Below the pieces are notes generated by a model. That model did not search any database. It saw only the letters and a program-made list of their open reading frames with translations, and had not been told where the DNA came from. Positions 1-5,809 of a stretch of 8,323 nucleotides of DNA are shown in pieces; position 1 is the first letter of the stretch; every line of letters begins with the position of its first letter. The translations under genes were made by a program, and so were the position numbers. The DNA comes from Bacteroidota bacterium (lineage in GTDB: Bacteria; Bacteroidota; Bacteroidia; Chitinophagales; LD1), in assembly GCA_023428205.1 (NCBI GenBank), contig JAEYZB010000148.1:1-8323 (forward strand). Reading direction: 5' to 3'.

Positions 1-1049
1 ACCGCCCGTTGATTGTGTTGGCATTTGGCGGAAGTTTCACTTCGGGCTTTCGGTTGAGTCCCGACATCATCAAATTGTGTAATGAATTTGCACAACGAGG
101 ATATGTGACATGCACCATGGATTATCGTTTAGGGTTTGACACCGGAACGGATAGTGACACGAACCAGTTTAAAGCCTTGATTCGCGGAGTGCAAGACATG
201 AAGGCGGCTGTTCGTTACTTTTACAAAAGTGCGCAGGAAGGAAATGAGTTCCGTGTAGATACGAACAAAATATTTATCGGAGGGGTTTCTGCCGGAGCAT
301 TCATTGCGCTGAATTATGCCTACGGGAAATTAGACACGCTTTCATTTCCTGCCCCGGGTTTTGCGTTTCCTGCATTGGAAGCGTTGGGAGGAACGGAAGG
401 CAATAGTGGCAATCCAGGATATTCTACCAAAGTGAGCGGAGTGATAGACTTGTGCGGAGCGATTGCCGACACCGTTTGGATTATGCCGAACGACCCGCCT
501 CTTTGCGGAGTGCATGGCACAGCCGATGATTTGGTGCGCTGTCAGTTTGATAGCGCCTACGCAGCACAAACTACAGAGTCGCGGCTATTTGGCGGTTGCG
601 ACATTAAACATAGATTAGCAGGACTTGACACCCGCAGTTCGTTTTATCTTTTTGAAGGAGCGGGACACGTCCCTTTTGTACTACCCTGTGGAATGATACC
701 TCCATGCTCTTATTATATGGATACGACCATTTGGATAATTCGCGACTTTCTCTACAACCAACTATGCTATCAACCGTTGGGGGTAGCCGAAATGGGTGAA
801 AAAAACGAGCAGGTTAGGGTTTATCCCAATCCAAGTCAAGACATTATTACATTTTCGTCAGTCGTTGAAACGGAATTAACCTTATCACTCTATAGTGCAG
901 ACGGCAGATTGATTTTACAAAGAGTCATTGCACCGAAAGCAGAAACCTTCATTCGTAAAGAGGAAACAGGAGCGGGCTATTACATCTACCGCCTGATAGA
1001 CAGCCGAAATTCCGAACTCCGAAAAACAGGCCGTATCGTAGTTTATTAG
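1..1049 (+). CDS. Secreted alpha/beta hydrolase (esterase-like) with T9SS type A sorting domain, 5'-truncated
   Basis: The reading frame is open from the window edge (first full codon at 3, reading R-P-L-I-V-L-A-F-G-G), so the N-terminus and signal peptide lie outside; a TTG at 9 is not a credible start. Numbering from that TTG, G-G-S-F at 7-10 looks like an oxyanion-hole loop and G-G-V-S-A-G at 91-96 is the nucleophile elbow (Ser94). H-G-T-A-D-D at 169-174 carries the likely acid and G-A-G-H at 217-220 the catalytic His220. Nine or so cysteines suggest an extracellular protein with disulfides. Residues 269-346 start with V-R-V-Y-P-N-P and end in K-T-G-R-I-V-V-Y, typical of a T9SS type A C-terminal domain that directs export across the outer membrane. 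The substrate cannot be deduced; a carboxylesterase or polyester/feruloyl-esterase-like activity is possible. The linker at 261-267 is encoded by a copy of a dispersed 21-bp repeat. The stop overlaps that of the convergent gene. Confidence 0.9.
   Translation, partial: RPLIVLAFGGSFTSGFRLSPDIIKLCNEFAQRGYVTCTMDYRLGFDTGTDSDTNQFKALIRGVQDMKAAVRYFYKSAQEGNEFRVDTNKIFIGGVSAGAFIALNYAYGKLDTLSFPAPGFAFPALEALGGTEGNSGNPGYSTKVSGVIDLCGAIADTVWIMPNDPPLCGVHGTADDLVRCQFDSAYAAQTTESRLFGGCDIKHRLAGLDTRSSFYLFEGAGHVPFVLPCGMIPPCSYYMDTTIWIIRDFLYNQLCYQPLGVAEMGEKNEQVRVYPNPSQDIITFSSVVETELTLSLYSADGRLILQRVIAPKAETFIRKEETGAGYYIYRLIDSRNSELRKTGRIVVY
789..809 (+). repeat. Dispersed 21-bp repeat, copy A (inside hydrolase gene)
   Basis: This contains ATGGGTGAAAAAAACGAG preceded by GAA. 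It is identical over 21 bases to the reverse complement of 2464-2484. It forms exactly seven in-frame codons (E-M-G-E-K-N-E) in the linker between the hydrolase fold and the sorting domain. Confidence 0.75.
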
Positions 1050-1708
1050 TCTGCTTGGGTTGCGGAAGAAACTACAAAAGAATTTTCTCCGTCCCCCTTA
1101 AAGCGATTTACGAATAGGGCATACATGGTTTTTCCTGCCCAAGCCGCTTGTAAAATCAAAGGCGATTTAAAATGACTAATCATTCCTATGAGTCCTTTGG
1201 AGCGATTGTTTTCTTCTTCCAATGCAGCTTCGTCACGCGCCATAGCTTCAGAGGCTTCTCGCGCTTGTTCTGCTTGGAATCTTATTTCTCTGCGCTTTTC
1301 GTCTTTTCTCCATTTGTAGGCAGCTGGCGAATTTTTGGGTACGATTTCGTACACCACATTTGCCACTCCTTTTTTGACATACCCCAATTCTTTCGCTGCG
1401 GTATACGACAAATCCAACCCGCGGTCTTCCACATACGGTCCGCGGTCAACTACTTTTACAAGGGTGGATCTACCGTTTGCGAGATTGGTGACACGAAGAA
1501 TTGTTCCGAACGGAAGTGTTTTGTGAGCTGCGTACATTCGGTCGTTATAAAAAGGAACACCGCTGGCAGTTTGGCGACCGTGAAAATAATCGTGATAAAA
1601 AGAGGCAACACAAGTCTCCTGCTCGGGAAGAGAAGCGTCTTGTGCATGAGCTGTTCCAGCAATAAATAAACTGAAAACAGCGATAAAGATAACGATAGTC
1701 GTTTTCAT
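1046..1708 (-). CDS. RlpA-like secreted double-psi beta-barrel protein
   Basis: This is a 220-residue protein. I chose the ATG at 1708 because it begins a clean signal peptide (M-K-T-T, hydrophobic core, A-H-A cleavage before Gln23); the open frame upstream gives an uncharged-to-mixed extension with no such signal. Residues 33-122 form the RlpA barrel: A-S-F-Y at 35-38, F-H-G-R-Q-T-A-S-G at 42-50, A-A-H-K-T-L-P-F-G-T at 60-69, R-V-T-N-L-A-N-G-R at 72-80, V-D-R-G-P at 87-91 and L-D-L-S at 98-101. RlpA proteins are septal lytic transglycosylases cutting glycan strands stripped of stem peptides. His62 and Asp88 match catalytic positions, but Val51 replaces the usual Glu. There is no SPOR domain. 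Instead residues 132-172 are a charged, probably helical stretch, followed by a partly hydrophobic tail. Unlike E. coli RlpA it lacks a lipobox, so a periplasmic protein is expected. A TAnnTTTG promoter lies just upstream. Confidence 0.9.
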   Translation of the reverse strand: MKTTIVIFIAVFSLFIAGTAHAQDASLPEQETCVASFYHDYFHGRQTASGVPFYNDRMYAAHKTLPFGTILRVTNLANGRSTLVKVVDRGPYVEDRGLDLSYTAAKELGYVKKGVANVVYEIVPKNSPAAYKWRKDEKRREIRFQAEQAREASEAMARDEAALEEENNRSKGLIGMISHFKSPLILQAAWAGKTMYALFVNRFKGDGENSFVVSSATQAD

Positions 1709-1729
1709 AGATTTTCGTTGATTCGGGGA

Positions 1730-1737
1730 CAAAGATA
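1730..1737 (-). promoter_or_regulatory. Probable -7 element of the RlpA-like gene promoter
   Basis: The - strand reads TATCTTTG, a full match to the Bacteroidota -7 consensus TAnnTTTG, 21 bases before the ATG at 1708, which would give a very short leader. The -33 element is poor: the best candidate is TTTTC, about 22 bases upstream. Confidence 0.5.
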
Positions 1738-1777
1738 CCCATTTTGCCAAAAACTGCCCGAAAACGACTTGCTCCGA

Positions 1778-1786
1778 TGTGGATAA
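1778..1786 (-). promoter_or_regulatory. Perfect DnaA box upstream of the RlpA-like gene
   Basis: The - strand reads TTATCCACA, the high-affinity DnaA box. It lies in the 134-base gap between the two - strand genes, about 40 bases upstream of the TATCTTTG element. Its GATAA half pairs with an inverted TTATC at 1792-1796 across a 5-base spacer, so the site also has dyad character. DnaA binding is inferred from the sequence alone. Confidence 0.45.
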
Positions 1787-1842
1787 TCCCGTTATCGAAC
1801 AGAGGTTGGGAACATAACTGCCATAAAATGAGAGGAAAAATG

Positions 1843-2268
1843 TTACCCGACCCGCAATTTCATAAAATTCCATAACGCCCGCTTTGCCGGCTCGTTTTGG
1901 GGGAGCGTTTCCAAATCGGGGCAAATAAAAACCGCGACATCGGAAATCATAAACGGGACACCTGCCTGAAGCACCAACGAACGAAACATTTCCGGAGCCT
2001 GATTGGCGAAAACGACCAAAGCCGAAACGCCCGAAGCCGTCAGTTCACGAAAGGAAATGGTTCCACTATTCATATATAATAGTAAGGTATTTTCTCTGGA
2101 CTGTTTTACGGAAGCGATAATTTTATCCAACTGCGTGTTGCTTTCGCTGTTCAAATCCTCCACCATCACCCCAAAAGCGATTTTGCCGTAAACCGTTCCG
2201 CGCGAAACCATTTTCTTCTCGCTGGAAGCAAGAACATACACTTGTTCACCCTCTGAAAGTTGAAACAT
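1843..2268 (-). CDS. Uncharacterised small protein, possibly a HolD/psi-like Bacteroidota family
   Basis: This is a 141-residue protein without signal peptide or membrane segment, so probably cytoplasmic. The ATG at 2268 is the first in frame after a long AT-rich leader. Hydrophobic strand-like segments alternate with helices: A-F-G-V-M-V at 31-36, T-L-L-L-Y-M at 61-66, V-S-A-L-V-V-F-A at 81-88 and D-V-A-V-F-I-C-P at 110-117. The C-terminal pattern D-L-E-T-L-P-Q-N, then K-R-A-L-W-N-F-M-K-L at 129-138, resembles from memory a widespread uncharacterised Bacteroidota family with an alpha/beta layout like the psi subunit (HolD) of DNA polymerase III. That assignment is weak and not established by any diagnostic motif. 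The gene is followed after 134 bases by the RlpA-like gene on the same strand, which has its own promoter. I see no convincing TAnnTTTG promoter for this gene. Confidence 0.7.
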   Translation of the reverse strand: MFQLSEGEQVYVLASSEKKMVSRGTVYGKIAFGVMVEDLNSESNTQLDKIIASVKQSRENTLLLYMNSGTISFRELTASGVSALVVFANQAPEMFRSLVLQAGVPFMISDVAVFICPDLETLPQNEPAKRALWNFMKLRVG

Positions 2269-2463
2269 GACCGTTGTTTAAATTTCGGTAAAGAAATAAA
2301 AGAATTAAAAATTAAAAGAGAAAAATTAGAAACAAAAAACAAAGTGGCGCCCAAAACGAGCAAGAATACCCTATTTACTTTCCAAAAATTCTAATCGTTG
2401 TTTCAGTAAGGAATGACAAGCGTTTGGGTTTTTCACCTGCTCATTTCGAAAAACTCAATACTC

Positions 2464-2484
2464 CTCGTTTTTTTCACCCATTTC
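2464..2484 (-). repeat. Dispersed 21-bp repeat, copy B
   Basis: The - strand carries GAA followed by ATGGGTGAAAAAAACGAG, a 21 of 21 match to copy A at 789-809. About 17 bases further along the - strand is a looser echo (AAATGAGCAGGTGAAAAACC), which could be a decayed neighbouring unit. Confidence 0.75.
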
Positions 2485-2598
2485 TTTTTCGTTTAGTCTT
2501 CTTCTCTCCCTCCCGGCTAAATTCAACAAAGGAGATAACTATATAAGCAAACACGCCACTTCCGGCAAAATACCAATCGGTTTTCTCAAAAAAAAGAG

Positions 2599-2606
2599 TA
2601 GGTTTG
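2599..2606 (+). promoter_or_regulatory. Probable -7 element of the ilvE promoter
   Basis: TAGGTTTG matches TAnnTTTG and ends 19 bases before the ilvE ATG. No TTTG-like -33 element is seen at the usual 18-20 base spacing, so the promoter may be weak or activator-dependent, or the match may be chance. Confidence 0.4.
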
Positions 2607-2625
2607 AAGCGCAAAAATCAGCAAT

Positions 2626-3708
2626 ATGTCATATCCTATCTCTATTACACGCGTTTCTAAAAGTCGCATCGACCAAATAGATTTCAATAATCTTCCGTTT
2701 GGCCGAAATTTTTCCGACCATATGTTTATTGCTGATTTTTATGATGGCGAATGGCGCGATGCCCGCATCGTTCCGTTTGGCGACTTTACATTGCACCCGG
2801 CTACTTCTGCTATTCACTACGGACAGGCTATTTTCGAAGGAATGAAGGCAGAGTTGGATTCCAATGGCACACCGATAGTGTTTCGCCCGTTGAAAAACTG
2901 GGATCGTATGAATATTTCGGCTACGCGTATGGCGATGCCGACCATTCCGCAGGAAATGTTTATGGACGCGCTCGACACGCTATTGGCAATAGACAAAGCG
3001 TGGATTCCAACAACTCCACTTTCTTCCTTATATATACGTCCATTTTTATTCGCCACGGAGAAATATGTCGGAATCCGCGTGGCGGAAAATTACCGCTTTG
3101 CGATTTTCACGTCTCCGGTTGGAGCATATTACAATCGTCCGGTGAAAGTGTATGTAAGTGAAAAATATGTGCGTGCCGTGCCGGGCGGAACGGGTTTTGC
3201 AAAAGCCGCAGGAAATTACGGAGCTGCAATGATGCCGGCTTGGGAAATTCAAAAACAAGGCTACGACCAGATTTTGTGGTTAGATGGCAAAGAGCACAGA
3301 TATTTTCAGGAAATAGGCACGATGAACGTATTTTTCCAAATAAACGGCAAACTGATAACGCCCGATTTAAGTGAAGGTACCATATTAGATGGCGTTACGC
3401 GCGACAGCATGATAGCTCTCGCCAAAGCCAATGGCATTACGGTAGAGGAACGCCCAATTACGACAGAAGAAGTGCTGGAAGCGCACGCTAACGGCACTTT
3501 GGAAGATATGTTTGGCGCAGGAACAGCCGCTACTGTTTCGCACATCGGCACGTTTCACTTCCGTGGCAAAGACTACGAACTGCCGGATGTTTCCACACGC
3601 ACGATTTCCAATAAACTAAAAGAGCAGCTTTCTAACATCAAATCAGGGAAAGCTGAAGACACTTTTAATTGGTTGCACCGCGTTCCTGCATTGGAGATGG
3701 CGAGCTAA
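2626..3708 (+). CDS. ilvE: Branched-chain amino-acid aminotransferase
   Basis: This is a 360-residue fold type IV PLP aminotransferase of the longer BCAT form. It transfers amino groups between glutamate and the 2-oxo acids of Leu, Ile and Val in the cytoplasm, the last step of their synthesis and the first of their breakdown. The PLP-binding lysine is Lys193 in F-A-K-A-A-G-N-Y-G (191-199). Other family signatures are H-Y-G-Q-A-I-F-E-G at 64-72, Y-I-R-P at 136-139, E-I-G-T-M-N-V-F-F at 229-237, I-L-D-G-V-T-R-D-S at 253-261 and G-A-G-T-A-A at 298-303. Length and motifs indicate a complete enzyme. The ATG at 2626 gives the usual N-terminus and is preceded by an A-rich leader without a clear Shine-Dalgarno sequence. 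The gene stands alone, with a TAnnTTTG element upstream and the alpha operon promoter downstream, so ilvE is probably a single-gene unit rather than part of an ilv operon. Confidence 0.96.
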   Translation: MSYPISITRVSKSRIDQIDFNNLPFGRNFSDHMFIADFYDGEWRDARIVPFGDFTLHPATSAIHYGQAIFEGMKAELDSNGTPIVFRPLKNWDRMNISATRMAMPTIPQEMFMDALDTLLAIDKAWIPTTPLSSLYIRPFLFATEKYVGIRVAENYRFAIFTSPVGAYYNRPVKVYVSEKYVRAVPGGTGFAKAAGNYGAAMMPAWEIQKQGYDQILWLDGKEHRYFQEIGTMNVFFQINGKLITPDLSEGTILDGVTRDSMIALAKANGITVEERPITTEEVLEAHANGTLEDMFGAGTAATVSHIGTFHFRGKDYELPDVSTRTISNKLKEQLSNIKSGKAEDTFNWLHRVPALEMAS

Positions 3709-3791
3709 ACACGCACCATTACACCAATAACCCCCGAAGTTTTTTCTTTTTTTTAGTGACGAAATCTCACGGCTTTCGCAATAATGTGTTT

Positions 3792-3812
3792 GAAATGGGT
3801 CAAAAAAACGAA
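3792..3812 (+). repeat. Dispersed 21-bp repeat, copy C
   Basis: In the 234-base gap between ilvE and infA, ATGGGTCAAAAAAACGAA preceded by GAA matches copies A and B at 19 of 21 positions, with the seven-A tract intact. Confidence 0.65.
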
Positions 3813-3881
3813 CACAATTTGAGAGCAAAGACGAACTTTCTCAGCGGTTCTAAACTTTTGTTGAATTAATTGGATAAAAAA

Positions 3882-3912
3882 TTTTGCGCTGTGTGGATAA
3901 GTTGTATATTTG
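3882..3912 (+). promoter_or_regulatory. Promoter of the infA-rplQ (alpha) operon
   Basis: TTTTG at 3882-3886 and TATATTTG at 3905-3912 form a near-ideal Bacteroidota housekeeping promoter (-33 TTTG, -7 TAnnTTTG) with an 18-base spacer. Transcription should start a few bases after 3912, giving a leader of about 20-25 bases before the infA ATG at 3943. The spacer contains a perfect DnaA box. Confidence 0.8.
3892..3900 (-). promoter_or_regulatory. Perfect DnaA box inside the alpha operon promoter
   Basis: The - strand reads TTATCCACA, lying wholly between the -33 and -7 elements, where bound DnaA would compete with RNA polymerase. A weaker relative (ATTGGATAA on the + strand, two mismatches) lies 23 bases upstream at 3869-3877. 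The function is inferred from position and consensus only. Confidence 0.5.
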
Positions 3913-3942
3913 CAATCCCTTTTCAAAAAGGCGGATTATTGC

Positions 3943-4161
3943 ATGGCAAAACAAGACTTAATTGTACAGGACGGAATCATTACGGAAGCGTTAAGCAACG
4001 CGATGTTTAGGGTGCGATTAGAGAATGGACATGAGGTAATAGCACACATTTCTGGTAAGATGCGGATGCACTACATCAAAATTTTACCCGGAGATAAGGT
4101 GCAGTTAGAAATGAGTCCGTACGATTTGAACAAAGGGAGAATCACTTTCAGATATAAATAA
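3943..4161 (+). CDS. infA: Translation initiation factor IF-1
   Basis: This is a 72-residue protein, the normal IF-1 length, consisting of a single OB-fold S1-type domain. N-A-M-F-R-V at 19-24, L-E-N-G-H at 26-30, A-H-I-S-G-K-M-R at 34-41, I-L-P-G-D-K-V at 47-53 and the terminal [15 protein letters not shown] at 58-72 are all canonical. IF-1 binds the 30S A site and supports IF-2 and IF-3 during initiation. The ATG at 3943 gives the canonical M-A-K start; a TTG further upstream in frame would lie inside the promoter and is excluded. AAGG at 3928-3931 is a weak, distant Shine-Dalgarno-like match. It is the first gene of the alpha operon. Confidence 0.97.
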   Translation: MAKQDLIVQDGIITEALSNAMFRVRLENGHEVIAHISGKMRMHYIKILPGDKVQLEMSPYDLNKGRITFRYK

Positions 4162-4175
4162 CAAATACTAAAGCA

Positions 4176-4292
4176 ATGAGAGTAAGAGCATCGGTAAAGA
4201 AAAGAAGCGTTGACTGCAAAATAGTTCGCAGAAAAGGCGTTGTTTACGTGATAAACAAGAAAAATCCGAAATTTAAACAAAGACAAGGTTAA
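4176..4292 (+). CDS. rpmJ: 50S ribosomal protein L36 (bL36), zinc-free form
   Basis: This is a 38-residue basic protein beginning [10 protein letters not shown] and ending [12 protein letters not shown]. It is the last-assembling small protein of the 50S subunit near the peptidyl transferase region. In zinc-binding L36 the ligands are three Cys and one His. Here only Cys14 remains, with Ser11, Asn27 and Phe33 at the other ligand positions as best aligned, so this is the zinc-independent type, as I recall for other Bacteroidota. The gene starts 14 bases after infA and ends 24 bases before rpsM, so it is cotranscribed. Confidence 0.95.
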   Translation: MRVRASVKKRSVDCKIVRRKGVVYVINKKNPKFKQRQG

Positions 4293-4316
4293 TAACACTA
4301 AAACATTCAATAAACA

Positions 4317-4694
4317 ATGGCAAGGATATCCGGTGTAGATTTACATAATAACAAACGTGGCGAAATTGCGCTTACGTATATATATGGTATTGGCAGAGTT
4401 ACCGCTAAGAAAATTTTGGTGGCAAACGGTATTGACCCAAACACGAAAGTGAAAGAATGGTCAGATGAAAACATCAATGGTATTGTAAAATACTTGGCTG
4501 ATAACTTGAAAGTAGAAGGAGAGCTTCGCGGAGAAACACAGCAAAACATCAAACGTTTGCAAGATATTGGTTGCTACCGTGGTATCCGTCACCGTAAAGG
4601 TTTGCCGGTTCGCGGTCAACAAACAAAAACCAACTCACGTACTCGTAAGGGTAAACGCAAAACGGTTGCGAACAAGAAAATGGTTACGAAATAA
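4317..4694 (+). CDS. rpsM: 30S ribosomal protein S13 (uS13)
   Basis: This is a 125-residue protein, normal for uS13. The start M-A-R-I-S-G-V-D-L and the helix-turn-helix region [10 protein letters not shown] at 21-30 are canonical. The basic tail [14 protein letters not shown] at 88-101, followed by [10 protein letters not shown], reaches towards the P-site tRNA. S13 sits in the 30S head and forms intersubunit bridges. The leader before the ATG is A-rich (ACAATGG) with no Shine-Dalgarno sequence, as expected where the anti-Shine-Dalgarno is little used. It is followed by rpsK after 28 bases. Confidence 0.98.
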   Translation: MARISGVDLHNNKRGEIALTYIYGIGRVTAKKILVANGIDPNTKVKEWSDENINGIVKYLADNLKVEGELRGETQQNIKRLQDIGCYRGIRHRKGLPVRGQQTKTNSRTRKGKRKTVANKKMVTK

Positions 4695-4722
4695 TAATTA
4701 AGTAAGATAAAACGTAAAACGA

Positions 4723-5133
4723 ATGGCTAAGCAGCAATCAGCAGCAGCAAGTGCGAAAGCAAAAGCTAAAAAGAGAATAGTAAAAGTAGAGAGCGAAGGG
4801 AAAGTGTTTATCAACGCTACTTTCAATAACATCATCATTACTTTTGCGAATTTGACCGGACAAGCAATTTCATGGTCAAGTGCAGGAAAAGTGGGATTCC
4901 GCGGTTCTAAAAAGAACACTCCGTATGCTGCTCAACAAGCATCAACTGATGCGGGAAAAGTGGCTTACGAAGCAGGTTTGCGCAAAGTGGAAGTGTTCGT
5001 AAAAGGTCCGGGTGCAGGTCGCGAATCAGCAATCCGTTCTATTTTGCAAAGCGGTATTGAGGTAACAGTGATCAATGATACCACCCCAATTCCACACAAC
5101 GGTTGCCGCCCACCGAAAAAGAGAAGAGTTTAA
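4723..5133 (+). CDS. rpsK: 30S ribosomal protein S11 (uS11)
   Basis: This is a 136-residue protein. Residues 1-20 form an Ala/Lys-rich N-terminal extension, slightly longer than in E. coli. The core runs from [11 protein letters not shown] at 26-36 through [10 protein letters not shown] at 53-62, and [13 protein letters not shown] at 93-105. It ends in the invariant [16 protein letters not shown]. Asn126-Gly127 corresponds to the Asn-Gly pair of E. coli S11 known to form isoaspartate. S11 lies on the 30S platform near the 3' end of 16S rRNA. No Shine-Dalgarno sequence precedes the ATG. Confidence 0.98.
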   Translation: MAKQQSAAASAKAKAKKRIVKVESEGKVFINATFNNIIITFANLTGQAISWSSAGKVGFRGSKKNTPYAAQQASTDAGKVAYEAGLRKVEVFVKGPGAGRESAIRSILQSGIEVTVINDTTPIPHNGCRPPKKRRV

Positions 5134-5174
5134 TTTTTATTCAAAAGATACGTAAAAGAATTTCAATATAAAGT

Positions 5175-5780
5175 ATGGCAAGATATACAGGACCTACTAC
5201 TAAAATCTCCCGCAAATTCGGAGAAGCAATCTTCGGTGAGGATAAATATTTTGATAAACGCCCTTTCCCTCCCGGGCAACATGGTGTTTCCAAAAAACGT
5301 AAACAACCATCAGAATATGCTATTCAGTTAGCTGAAAAACAAAAAGCAAAATATACATACGGTTTGTTGGAGCGTCAATTCCGCAATTTGTTTGAAAAAG
5401 CAGCCGCTAAAAAAGGCGTAACAGGTGAAAACTTGTTGAAAATGTTGGAATCTCGCTTGGATAATACCTTGTACCGTTTAGGATTTGCGGCTTCCCGCAG
5501 ACAAGCGCGTCAGTTGGTAGGCCACAAACACGTTACCGTAAATGGCAACGTAGTAAACATTCCATCTTACACATTGCGTCCGGGCGATAAAGTCGCTTTG
5601 CGCGAACGTTCTAAAACATTGGATGTAGTACAAAGTGCTATCAATCACAAACCGAAAAGATTTGTTTGGTTGGCTGTAGACGACAAAGCAGTTGAAGGAA
5701 CGTTTGTAAGCTATCCTGAGCGTGACCAAATTCCAGAGAACATCAATGAGCAATTGATTGTAGAGTTGTACTCTAAATAA
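5175..5780 (+). CDS. rpsD: 30S ribosomal protein S4 (uS4)
   Basis: This is a 201-residue protein starting [16 protein letters not shown]. Its N-terminal region has no Cys ligands, so it is the zinc-free form; R-P-F-P-P-G-Q-H-G at 29-37 is characteristic. The S4 RNA-binding domain begins around L-E-S-R-L-D at 91-96 and includes [15 protein letters not shown] at 103-117 and V-N-G at 122-124. S4 nucleates 30S assembly at the 5' domain of 16S rRNA. In E. coli S4 represses its own operon by binding a pseudoknot near rpsM; I do not see an obvious counterpart in the short gap before rpsM here, so regulation may differ. Confidence 0.98.
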   Translation: MARYTGPTTKISRKFGEAIFGEDKYFDKRPFPPGQHGVSKKRKQPSEYAIQLAEKQKAKYTYGLLERQFRNLFEKAAAKKGVTGENLLKMLESRLDNTLYRLGFAASRRQARQLVGHKHVTVNGNVVNIPSYTLRPGDKVALRERSKTLDVVQSAINHKPKRFVWLAVDDKAVEGTFVSYPERDQIPENINEQLIVELYSK

Positions 5781-5809
5781 TTTTTGAACAATAAATAATA
5801 AACATAGTT

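Larger units (their letters stand above)
2269..2625. other. Divergent intergenic region between the small protein and ilvE
   Basis: These 357 bases hold no convincing gene. From 2280 to 2340 the + strand is very purine/A-rich, the probable leader of the - strand gene. A repeat copy lies at 2464-2484 and a degenerate one (14 of 21 matches, + strand) at 2340-2360. A 27-codon open frame at 2413-2496, rich in Val, Leu, Ile and Phe, is mostly a product of T-rich DNA. The likely ilvE -7 element is at 2599-2606. No terminator or riboswitch fold was recognised. Confidence 0.6.

Noticed and set aside
1046..1049. Four-base overlap of the convergent stop codons of the hydrolase and RlpA-like genes
   Set aside because: It is real, but tail-to-tail overlaps of this size are common; only the absence of a visible terminator between the genes is mildly notable.
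1870..1893. AAAACGAG core inside the small uncharacterised gene as another repeat copy
   Set aside because: Only the 8-base core matches; it is explained by ordinary codons for N-E-P and the flanks do not fit the 21-mer.
1709..1924. In-frame extension of the RlpA-like gene upstream to 1924, 72 extra residues
   Set aside because: It would bury the signal peptide, run over the promoter and DnaA box, and overlap the 3' end of the neighbouring gene; the ATG at 1708 explains the protein better.
2528..2535. AAAGGAGA resembling a strong Shine-Dalgarno sequence
   Set aside because: No ATG, GTG or TTG follows at a usable distance, and Bacteroidota genes rarely rely on Shine-Dalgarno sequences.
3740..3754. 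T-rich tract after ilvE as an intrinsic terminator
   Set aside because: The C-rich bases before it have no G-rich partner, so no hairpin can be drawn directly upstream of the T run.
3669..3869. Open frame across the ilvE 3' end and the gap before infA
   Set aside because: It overlaps ilvE in another frame, its middle is a poly-Phe stretch from a T tract, and it shows no recognisable protein features.
4176..4292. Loss of zinc ligands in L36 as a novelty
   Set aside because: Zinc-free L36 is a known alternative form and, as I recall, normal in Bacteroidota; the rest of the protein is canonical.
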